DNA from: Tethya wilhelma | Taxonomy: Eukaryota; Porifera; Demospongiae; Tethyida; Tethyidae | Length of the DNA stretch: 64,000 nt | Assembly: GCA_964030475.1 (NCBI GenBank) | Contig: CAXIPT010000001.1 | Span: 8,318,722 to 8,382,721, forward strand | Reading direction: 5' to 3' | Shown here: positions 46,461-57,541 of the stretch, one piece after another | How the letters are laid out: each line of letters begins with the position of its first letter | Position numbering within the stretch: position 1 is the stretch's first letter | The notes under the pieces: model-generated | What the model saw: only the letters and a program-made list of their open reading frames with translations | Databases searched by the model: none | Told to the model about the DNA's origin: nothing | Program-made: the position numbers and the translations under genes

Positions 46461-49400
46461 CAACATTACTGTAACTGTAATGAAAGTCATGTACAGCACT
46501 ACAAGTAACAGCCCCCAGGGCATATATAGGCTCAGATAAATAATGACATTTTTGGGAAAAGCACTCATAGTGATCACCTGGAGGATAGTCTAAGAGCTAT
46601 AGAATGTGAAATTCACTCACCACACTTCCAGCACAAGCATCTCCTCCTTTGGATTCTTAAGGGACCTAAACCGGATAATGTCAAACACAAAGTTAACCAA
46701 TGACAGAGAATATTATGCTACCACAAACAAAGCACTAGTGACTTCAAACAGCATGGGTGGTCACCACCACCAAAAAATTTTCCACATGACAAAATCAAAT
46801 CAAAAAGTCATTCATCATCAAATTCAAACAAACAACGAAGACAAATGAGAGAAATCTAACCATTAATAAAGTATACATATTAGCATTCTCACCCCCCACC
46901 CACACCCACACATATGGACTCACAGTTCAACATCTTCATTCCACACTGGTTCCAAGGTGGCTGGCTTGGTGGAGGTAAGCTCCACCTCTTCAATGAGACC
47001 ATCACCAAACCAGTCAGCCAGGTTCTTCTGCTTCACAATGTGCTTCTCTCGTAAGCTCTCTTTCAATATACCCAGTCGACAGTAGGGATCACTCTTGCCT
47101 GAGAGAGAGAGACAGAGAGAAACTGTAACTAATGACCAATTCCATTTCAGCAACATAGATGGAGTAATTATAGACTCCAAGAGTGCTATTTTTAAAAGCT
47201 ACCATATAGCTAGAAATTTTTGTGGAAAGATGATTGCAAAACTTTTGGAAAATTTTATTTTCAAAGATCAAGCAGCCCTACCCCATATGCTGCTGAATTT
47301 ATTTTTGTGGAACATTGGTGATCCATCAAAACCACGAAGTTTGTACACCTGAAAAAATTTCTAGCCATACCGTACTAACTCTTAAGATCAAGCTAGCACA
47401 TGCTATAAAAACCACTACATCAATATTCACTCAAGTGCATACCTTCAACTATTAGGAGATCAAGGTTATTAACAATACTAATTACTCTACCATGTAGGAA
47501 CTTAACTTCCTAAACTATTGATTATCATGTAAAGTGAGCCTGCTTATATGACGGTGCAGTGAGACGTGAGGAGGAGTGCTCAGGGCACTAGTTATTCATT
47601 ATTCATGGACAATAATAATTACGACCAAAGGTGCCAGTGAAATCGACGAATGCAGCAGCAATTACCCTCAAGAAGTATCATATTATTGCAATCAATCACC
47701 GCAAGCTAGGGATTTAACCAGTAATTAATCTGGAGAGGAAACACATACCATTTGCATCCTTTGGAGTGAGACCACTGGCACGACACACTGCAAGGAGATA
47801 AACAGACCATACTATGACTAAAACGATGGGTGTGTGTGAGTGCAAGTGTGTACATGTAAGTTTTGGTACCTTGACACAACAGCTTGAGGTCTGGAGACTG
47901 TGGGGGGTACATAGAACAATAGAAAATACACAGAGGAATACATGATTTAACTGTGAAAACATGCACCAATCAAGGAAGTTAAGTTTAAGAGAGCATGTGT
48001 TTATACAGTGATACACTTTTGTCAAATAATTACAAGGATAATTAAAGGAACAAAGCACCATTAACCCTATACTTCATAGCTAGTCTCATCCTTGCATTAC
48101 AGATGTCTTTTCTACCACCTTACCTCCGTGGTGCTGGCCTTCCTGATGAGTTCCTGCATTTTATCTTCAGAGATGTCAAACACCTGAATGGGGAAGGACA
48201 AACAAACAAACAAACACACACTCCATGGGTATCCCTACAATACTAACAATATTGAGTTTATGTGAGTGTTGCACAATAATAGTAGGGACAGATTGAATTA
48301 CAAAACAAATAAGCAATGATCATGGGAACTGTAATTATTAGAACTACTAGTAGGAGGCTGACTGTATAATTGATAGTGGTATTTGAATTCATAATTAAAA
48401 GAGCATAATATAAGTAATGATTTTAGGGGGCTAGAGTCAATCTAGAAACTATATGATAATAATTAATCAAGTTCTGTTAACAATCAACATTGCAACTATG
48501 TGACTGCAAAACTTTGCATGTACACTTTGTGCTGAGTCAACAAAGACATAATCATGTGGCACACTTCCTCCGCCATGGATCCAATGGCCGGTGATAACTG
48601 CCTCTACCCATGCCTTATAAGGCAGCCAAACGCTCACCAACTAAAACTCGATATCTCTAACTTATACCTACAATAGTCTCATTACCCTTGCTGTGAATTA
48701 CCAACCACAGTAACAGCTAAATGGTTGCACAGTACAATACTGACTCCCTACTGGCTAGAGTCAATCACTTGACTCTAGCACTCTTCACATTCACAGTGGG
48801 AGCTAGAACATAGCTGGCACATTGACATTCACCTACCTGTTTAATATACTTCATGAGCTGTGCCTTGGTCAGGTCACCAGGTGTCTCCCTCACGTTGAGT
48901 AGAGTTGACATGGCAACCAGATACACTGCCTCCAGCTGCACAAATACAGTGACAATGAATACCGTTTGCTCATTATTTGCACTATCAAAATGCAATTAAA
49001 AGTTCATTATCCACCACATGTGCACGCATAGTAGGAATCCAACTGTTCATTAGAGGGGACTTTCATTTAAAGGCTATGTCACTATAGAAGCACTGTTTTG
49101 TTACAAAAAATAAAATGCGTGACGTTTTGTGACATTTTTTGTTAATAAATGCGCAATATACGTACCTACACAGAGCTAGTACCCGGGCATGGTACCCAGA
49201 TTGTGCAAGAAACAAAACAAAAAGAGGTCATTGAACATCATAAATGTCACACATTTTATTTTTAGTAACAAAACAGCGCTTATATAGTGACATGGATCCT
49301 TTAAAATAATGTAGCCTGTAGGTAGCTAACTAGTAAAACACCAAGACATCAAAAATACTTAGAGAAAATTAAACAAAGAAAGCGTTTCTAAATTAGAACA

Positions 49401-52400
49401 TGAAATGGTCATTGTTCACGGCAATATCGTCTTTGCAGTGTGAGAGGTATGTTTGGAGGAGGGACAAAAAGAGTGAGGAATGCAAGTGTAGGCGGGACAG
49501 GTCAGAGTGGAATGTCTTAATGAGATCAAGGTGTTTTACGCTCAGCAAGTTGATTACTGCAAGAGTAGTAACTTAATTAATCAGAGTGCCATAACAATAC
49601 TGATGAGGTATTGATATTTAATTTTTGTATGCATTTCTCACATTTTGTTATCAATACCCCAACAGCCAGTTGTGCATCAGAAAGCATTTGACACAGAATT
49701 AACACAAAATCCCATGTGGACGACCAAGTGTGAATATGTTAAACCAAGAGTAAAATGTTAAAATTTATAGTCACATGAACATACTATAGAAATGCATGAC
49801 TAGTGTGTTCAGCTATGATGTCAAAACAAGAAATTAATAGCTATGTTATTATATATCGTGCTTATCCCATTGGAATGGCCTCCGGCTATGCACCCTCCGG
49901 CAGTAGATGCAGGTGGTCTAGATTTATTTGCTGTTGTTGCATAATTACCCTATTTAACTTGCACAATATTGACAAACATCCATACAAGTGCTACGTGGAT
50001 AGTCATTAATAAGCAAAAATTAAGGAAAGGAACCAAACAACTCTCATTCCAAGCTAACTCCTTCTCTACACATACCAAGAGCATCGATTCATCACCATAC
50101 AAGTTTGTCACAATCACTACTTCTCAAAGCAACTAAAATTGTGGCACCCCAACGTGCACATGTCATTAGTCCTAATGGTACATTTACCTCAACATTGAAG
50201 ATATAGTAATCGTCAATCAATTGCTCAAGATACAGAGAGTCCACACTGGCTTGGCGTTTGAGGGTGTTGTTGGAGAAGAGCCTTTTGGCTTTCTTCTTTC
50301 CAACAATAATATCAACCTCTTCTTGCATCTTAAGACAGCTACACCCACAAGATGATTCAGCACCACAAAGAAGACAACAATTTCACTCAAGCTGCAACTC
50401 AATTGTTCTAATAGATCTAACAACAACTTTACAATGTCTTCAATCACAGTTTGCAAGATGACAATATATATACTTGTATAGCAGGGGACAGTTCCTTGGT
50501 TCACACCAAAGAAACACTGCTTTCTCTCTCTCTCAGAATCAACTGAGAGTCACGAACAAAATCAGTCGTACTTATAGTGATTGAGTTACAGTCTCACTGT
50601 AGTGATTCACATAACTGAAATATTTCCATTACATCATACAAAAATTGTCATAGTAATCAGCTACCATCAAAGGTAGCCATAGAAATGTATGCTCTGGTGT
50701 TATCACAACAGTCAGTGGGCCATCACTCTGAACACGCTCTGTTTGCAAAAACCTTCCCAGAATTCCAGAGGAGTGCTCATACTTTACACAAGAACTGAAT
50801 TCATAGCAACAATTATCAAATTTTACACAATTTTTTGTTTCACCTTAGGAACAGTTGGCTAAAACAAAATGTACATTTTGGCAACTCTGACACTTTTCTA
50901 CAGCTGTTCTCAAACATGCACGGACTTGGTGGTTGACATGTGCCCATGTCTTGTCAGCGTTAAACATCAATGGTTTGACATTCAATACTACGTAAGAGAT
51001 GCACCAATGCATTATGACAGCTAGCTGTCACAAAATCTATTCCAACTCAACTTTCAGTACTTGTCTAAAATATTCACCCTTCTCCATGGTTAATAACAGT
51101 ATACGCACCACTAACAAAACAGCACCTCTTGATATCTGTTCGATGCTACTAGCAACCAAACCACGAATGAGATAGGACAACCAAGAATGTCGTTATGGAT
51201 GGTTCCAGTCGACTCCCAAGGGGGCATGTTGCACTCATAACAGTCCATACATGAAAATATATATATACAATGTAGCCACCCAATGAAGGAATGACATACA
51301 ATGTATATAAATAACTGGTCCGACTTATACTATACCTATCATTTCCTTTGTATGACTTAACACAGGATGCACGCACTAAACACTAGCTGGTTGCAATACT
51401 TATTCAAATTGTGTCAATTAGGTACTACTGGAATACTCAGCCGGATACACCTCTGTCAGTGTTATTACTCCTATCATCACACATCAGTGTAAGTCCACTG
51501 GGGGCTACCTGAACAGGAATTGGCTATGCAAACACACACATACAGAACTGGTAAAACATGTTACTCTCGACTGGATGTCTAGCTGAGATACAGTATTGCT
51601 GCTTCAGGGGAAACTTAGATAACCTAGAAGCAGGTTTAATTTAAGTCAAAATAAGGCTTTTTGATGAATTTCAGGTTATGTTTGACAGCTCATCATTGGC
51701 TCATTAGAGAGCAACAGGAAACAAGAGGATTGAAGGAAAAGGCATTTGGCGTTTGAAATTTTACTAGAAAGTGCAAGTAAATCTGTACACGTGTGGAGTC
51801 AAATAAATAGCATCATGTGGTTGTTATTGACTCGTCTCAAGACAGCTGGGCAAGAGGAATAGTTTGCAATGTGAAAACAATGCTTGACGGTCCTCCCACA
51901 GTAATGTGAGGGTAAACATACCGACAGTCTAGACAGTAAATATGTACATATCAAATTATTTTCATGAATATTCAAAACTATAACATGCATGTGAATACAA
52001 ACATGCATTTAGTGGATGTTTTTGACAGCCACAAACACACATACACGTATCTCCAATGCACAAGCTGTGGCCAATGATACAGCATGACTCAGGCATGTAC
52101 ATGTACGTAGGTGGGGCTGATTAAGTTGCAAGAACTTCTATCCTTATAGAACCAAAACAACAATGCAGCTACCTCTAAGATCTAAGAGGGGGTCAACACA
52201 TCTCCCAACAAGGACCAACTCTCAATTTGAGCCACCAACAATGAGACTATCATGTGACACCTTGTACTTCCTCTACAGTGAGGCGTGGTGGGTCATCAGT
52301 TTCCACACTCTGATTGCAAGATTACATGCCTCATGCTTGGGAATTATTTCTTGTTGTTTGGAAAACTGCAATAATGTAGACAATGTTTGCAATTGACATT

Positions 52401-54182
52401 AATTTTATATGCGATATTAAAATTACATCCCTTTAGTGGTAAAACTTTGCTCTTATGCCAATTTTAGTGAAATGAATTGGATGATCTTTTCCATATAATT
52501 ATCATGTACATGTACCAATAAATTGGTGCGAAGGTTTTCTTGATTGTTGGAGTAAAAAGCTAAGCCATAGATCTATCATGGTCAATTAAGGAGTTTGGGA
52601 GTAGCACATATGCACTCAATGAGTGAACAAGTGCTGAAGTTTATGGAAAGTCAAGCACTGGCTTGTTTGAAATGGATGAGCTCGTAGCTGATGATTGATC
52701 TGATTTACAGTATGCCTACCATTGGATGCATATCACCCATCAAATCATGCCAAGGAAATTGTCAGAATGGGAAGTCAATTTAACCCTGGAATTTTAAGAG
52801 TAGACTTTGAAATTATTATGGGTTTCACACTCTTTCCAACGAAGTTATTTCTGCCAGTAAGCTCTTCCTTACTAAGCAAGTGAACCAGAAACAGTATCTT
52901 CCTCTAAAGAGCTGGATGGTTGAGTGGAGCAGCTAGTAAAAATTGATCAGACATCCACCCCAATTCAATCCGTAAGTAATAAAACTCCATCCAGAATCAT
53001 GTAACCTTAGTTTAATTGCCTTACAACAATGTCATAATAAAACAGTCAAAGCTGTTACTTTCAAAACTGTAGTGAGTACTCTAAAAGGAACAATACTTTA
53101 AATGGGCTTGAAACACTAATAAAGATTAAACAACATGACAAATTAATGCTATCACTACAACAAATCCATCAGTGTTGCAACAAAACAGTTATTGTACCAT
53201 GTGCATATTGAAAATTACACAGACAATGACAATCGGTATTGGTCATCACTATAAAATGCTCAGATGTAGCAAATAGGAGGGTGTTGGCTCAATAGGGCTA
53301 GTCAGCAACCAAGGAACATTGCTCAAAGGAAATGTGATTACATCAAACAGGCCTCCAACAAAGAGAGTAGAGAAAATTCCCTTACATCTTTAAATTTTAG
53401 TATGATCAAGAACCATTGATCTGATAGCCATTCCCAGGCCACCCCCTCTATTCTTTAAAGGTCTGGCCTACTACAGTCATTGTACAGCTTGTACTAACTC
53501 CTAAATTTGGGCAGCAGTGACAGAGGAACAACTCTACAACCTATTATAGTGGGAAGAAATTCTGAACTTTGTATGTACTGAATAGGGTTTACATCAGAAC
53601 GTGTCAGCCATACCTCTACTACAGTGAACACCATTAATAAGTACATGCAGCCTCAAAGGCTAGAAGTATGTATCATTGCCACATGATACAATGCCACAAA
53701 GCATGGCACACACAATACAACACAAAGGCAGCTAACGGTGCCGTACACATTATACTGAGATGTGCACATGAAGTGTAACAGCGTGTGTGTGTGTCTACCT
53801 CTTCAGTGTTGGTTGTGGCATCACGGAAGAAATTCTCATCTTCGTAAGGTATACCGTCAGTTTGGGCACGAGGACGGGTACCCTAGGGGTGATAAGGAGA
53901 GAGTGTTTCAGCATGAGTACATGATTGATAGTATGTGCAGTGTCCAAAACAATATTTTAGGAAGTATGTGTAAAGCTTCTTACCGAATCTGTTTCATTTA
54001 AGCTGACATTGTCAATCCATTTCTGTTCTCCGTGTGTGTGTGTGTGTATAATTTATGCTGATTCCATAGGTATTATAAATTATGTTTTCTTACCCCACTA
54101 TTTGCTGGTGCAATAGATTCCACTCGAGAACGATTATCGAGCAACATGGCAATGTCATTATTAGAGTCATAGAGAATAGCTC

Positions 54183-54221
<39 letters not shown>

Positions 54222-54222
54222 N

Positions 54223-54278
<56 letters not shown>

Positions 54279-55094
54279 GGGAGTGTAAAACATGGACCTC
54301 ATTCAACTGCCAATGGATAGATGCACACATAACACTCAGGCAGTACTCACTCACTACCTTACTACCAAACATGAGAAGCCCATTGCCATGGTTTCAAACC
54401 ACAACAAGGTAGCAAATAGGTACACTTTGACACCAGCAACATGTAAATTTCCAGGATAAAAGCTGCACCCAATGCAACTTCTAAAGGTGCTAAATGATAT
54501 TCAAGAGGCTGAAAGGAAGGATGTGATATCAACCACCACATTAGCTTCACCTAGCAACAAGCACTTATTCAAGCATAGGAACACACACCAGTGCACCACA
54601 GGACAACAGCTGCAAGACTATCAGACTAGGCAACCAGTTTACTAGTGCATCTTGCAAAAACTAAATGTAGTCTCTAAGAGTGGTGGACTAAATATTGTGT
54701 TTTCCACACAATTTCGATATTCATTGGTAGTGATAGATTATTCATTGAGCATAAACAACAGAAATATTATGGGAGTGGAGTCATCATGAGCCAAACACTA
54801 CAAATTATTTTCTTAACTTTGTGTAGTAACAAACGGGCATAGACTGCTTGTTGCTACATACAAATTACAAAACACACAAAACTACTAGAAGCCCACCAGT
54901 TCACAGGGACACTGATGCATCTCACATCACATGCCTACAAATTTATATCTGGTCACAGTCAAAGTCAGTAGATCATACATGATCAGCCTGGCTACTGTCA
55001 GAGCTAGGCAGGGAGCTCACCTTCTCCTCATGAGAGAGTTCTGGATATCAACATCACAGTCCTTCGTCTTGCTCACTTCCAGTTTGCCAGCCAT
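42148..55094 (-). CDS. UNC13-family protein, Munc13-4/BAIAP3-like
   Basis: This family tethers and primes vesicles for Ca2+-triggered exocytosis at the plasma membrane. I placed 19 exons, 5' to 3': 55094-55021, 54184-54094, 53882-53799, 50328-50188, 48935-48837, 48183-48124, 47897-47870, 47787-47749, 47098-46924, 46665-46621, 46389-46321, 46006-45823, 45590-45421, 45237-45078, 44119-43995, 43479-43287, 43075-42862, 42733-42604 and 42508-42148. Phases agree throughout, giving 813 residues. C2A spans about residues 195-360 (KDANGKSDPYC, NPKEEMLVLEVWDSDD, GDDFMGRF) and C2B about 650-790 (GLSDPFVVMTL, LDPYYDESFKL, TIYDHDVIGSNDF), both with aspartates suited to calcium binding. The MUN-like region between them is only about 290 residues, against roughly 500 in Munc13-4 (about 1090 residues in total), so exons may be missing, perhaps near the N at 43564. 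Confidence 0.87.
43090..43150. repeat. (AG)n microsatellite in UNC13-like intron
   Basis: A pure (AG)n run of about 50 bases lies just upstream, in gene orientation, of the exon at 43075-42862. It supplies a pyrimidine-rich tract on the coding strand before the acceptor cacacag. Confidence 0.85.
43493..43564. repeat. (TG)n tract ending in N
   Basis: A (TG)n run of about 70 bases ends at the N at 43564, about 14 bases upstream (in gene orientation) of the acceptor of exon 43479-43287. This contig join lies inside the MUN-coding part of the gene, so exons could be missing here. Confidence 0.85.
44896..44990. repeat. Imperfect hairpin element in UNC13-like intron
   Basis: Arms gccttgctaaccaggccc and its inverse (gggcctggtttagtggc) are separated by about 45 bases that include the small palindrome ctaagtacttag. 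It belongs to the loose family of AGCCT...CAGGC hairpins in this window. Confidence 0.55.
47198..47372. repeat. Old MITE relative in UNC13-like intron
   Basis: Ends resemble each other inverted (tagctagaaatttttgtg against aaaaaatttctagcca), with ttttgtgga and cacgaagtttgtac phrases inside. It looks like a decayed member of the 20391-20590 family. Confidence 0.5.
49067..49304. repeat. 238-bp MITE with about 50-bp inverted ends
   Basis: The left arm (tttaaaggctatgtcactat, continuing through gcactgttttgttac and aaaaataaaatg) recurs inverted at 49240-49304 with few differences. The ends sit on TTAA. It is found in the intron between UNC13-like exons 4 and 5. Confidence 0.85.
50329..53798. other. 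3.5-kb intron of UNC13-like gene
   Basis: This is the largest intron of the gene, between exons 3 and 4. I see no nested gene, RNA or strong inverted repeat in it. Open frames are short and compositionally ordinary. Confidence 0.5.
54187..54275. repeat. (TG)n/(GA)n tract with N at splice acceptor
   Basis: (TG)n containing an N at 54222 is followed by (GA)n. On the coding (minus) strand this reads (TC)n(AC)nAG and runs straight into the acceptor of exon 54184-54094. Confidence 0.85.
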
Positions 55095-55288
55095 GTTGAC
55101 AAAAGATCTCGATCAGTCTGTCTACAGCAGTAAGAGGTCACTTCTTGAAGTCAGAGTTCGCAAGTTCTTCCAATGAATTTAGTTAGGAGCTGCTTTGAGC
55201 ATGCGCAACAAAGGCACTTTGGTGTTTTCCTGGCAATTGGCGGGTACTTTATAACGTGCGTGTGTCTTGGAAGAGCTAGAGCTAAGAG
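55095..55288. promoter_or_regulatory. Bidirectional promoter, UNC13-like / LIG1
   Basis: Only 194 bases separate the two start codons. Within them lie an NRF1-type core (gcatgcgc, about 55199-55206) and TTGGCGGG at 55237-55244, a good E2F site. E2F control fits DNA ligase I, which is induced at S phase in animals. No TATA box is evident in either direction. Sharing by the vesicle-priming gene may be incidental. Confidence 0.6.
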
Positions 55289-57500
55289 ATGACCCAAAGA
55301 GGGATTCTGTAAGTAGTTACACGGTAAAGTAAGATACGAAAGTCACTAACTTAGATCTATCTATCTGTCTGAACAACTCTCCCGGAGTCTCTTTATGTAG
55401 GCCGGTAGTTACAGGAAGCTATGTAGGGGGTCACATCCTGGGTCGTATGGGTTGAACAAGTCAACTTTTGAAAAGTATATTCACCATGTTTTGTAAACAT
55501 ACAGGTCGTTCTTCAGTCCTTCTGGTGGTGGAGCTAGCAAGAAAAAGAGTGAGACTACTCCCAGTAAGAAACGCAAGGTTGTACATGAGGAAGAAGATGA
55601 GTCCAGAGGCTCACCAAAAGGACCTGTGTTGGATTCATCAGAGTCGCCAGTCTTGAAAAGCAAGTCTAAACGTAGACGAATGATAGTGGACAGTGACAGT
55701 GAGACCGAGGAGGAGAGAGGGGGAGGGGGAGGTGAGAGTGCCGGGGGTCATGAGGGCAAAGCCGGGGGTCATGACACCAAGGCCGAGGTGGCTGTGTGTA
55801 AAGATGGTAGGACTGTGAATGGAGATGATGAGGACATGTGTCAGGATGAGTCTAGGGTGGACAGTGATGTGAAGACAAACGGTCAGGTTTCGGCCACTGA
55901 GCAGCTACTCTCTCCAGTTCGCCCGGCCAGGACTCATCTGGTTGTTAATGGTGGTGGTGACAGCAACACTGAGGTTGTGAGGACACCACCCAAGAGAGCG
56001 ACAGGTGGAGGCTAAAGTCCATCTGGTTTGAGAATGCCGGTAGAAAAAAATTGAATAACTTTCTAAATATCCCACTGATTTCAAAATTTCAAGCACCGTT
56101 GGAAAGCGCTTGTTCTCCCCGTGCTTTTGGTTGCTTTTCCAGCTTTCTACGCCTTACCAGTCAAAAGTTAGCTTTTTTTGCCCCATATGAAAAGTATTGC
56201 ATGAATCTCATTATTTCACTTCTGGCAGCATTCTCAAACCAGATGGACTTTAACAAATAACTTATTCTAATTAATACACATTAGACTCATGTATTACATA
56301 TGCATGGAATTCAGTTCCATTTCAGTGTTATGTGTGGTAATGTTCAGTGTTTTACTCTCTGCCCACAGCTCGCAAGCACACTGGCAAGCGGTCTAGTAGG
56401 CCACTCTACAGCACAACTTCCAGCCCAAGGCCATCAAACTCCCAATCCGACGCTCAACCCTCACCTAAGAAGAGGAAGGTGGACCATACCATGGCCGTTG
56501 AAGAAACATCAACAAACAATGCTACCAGTGATGGAGCTCAGAATGGAGGTGGGACTGAAACCTCCAGGAGTCAACCAGCACATGGTGATGTCAGTGTTGA
56601 GACAAAGGAAGGTGATAGTGATCAGACCAAACCACAAGAGAGCAGCAGTGATGATAAACAAGGTGATAGTCCAGCTTCTCAACCCTCTGACTCTGGTAGT
56701 AGCAGCCCTTCTGGTATGGTTGAGAGAGAGGTGGATACTTCTAAAGATAAGGATGATGGATCTACCAAGACTGAAAAGAAGACTATTCATCCATTTTTTG
56801 GTAGGTACTTTATGTGTATTTTATACATGTTTGTGGCTCTTTTCAAGATATTAAAATGTAATGCCTGCAGCTTCAAAAGCATCATCGAAGAAAAACTCTA
56901 AACAGCTATCGAAGACATCATCAAGTCAGAGTAGCAGGCAAGTCACTGATCAGTATGAGCAAACATTTTTTTTTCTTTTACCATTACATGACAAACAGGC
57001 TTGTTATATGTTGACAACCACTCTAACAATCCACAAGTCGTGTAGTTCACATAGTCACTGTACATTTCCTTCAGTTCCAAGTCTTCAGTGAAGTCCACTC
57101 CCTCTGGTGGTAAGGCCCTTCCATCAGTGACAGCTGCTGCCTCTGGGGCTGGATCTGGTAAGGGTGACAACAACAAGGCCACTCAGGACACTGGCTACAA
57201 CCCTGCCCAGAGTGACTATCACCCAGTGGAGGATGCGTGCTGGAAGAAAGGAGACAAGTGAGTGAGAGTTTGTAACTCTCATGATAATTCCATAGCTATG
57301 TTTGTTGATAATCAGTGTGCTTTCAGTTGTACTATAAACACACAACACTGCATGTGTTCACATTTTGAACAACAAATTCAAGAAATCTGGATTTTTTTGT
57401 TTTCTTTGTAAAGTTTGTTTTCGTTAGGAAGAGGAGCGATGATAATGGATAGGGGAGAATTTTTTTCCACAATTGTTATCATTACCATGCAAGACCTATT

Positions 57501-57541
<41 letters not shown>

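Noticed and set aside
56300..56854. Overlapping long frame in LIG1 exon 3
   Set aside because: It is a shadow frame; the true exon reading continues the Ser-rich LIG1 N-terminal region in phase with both neighbours.
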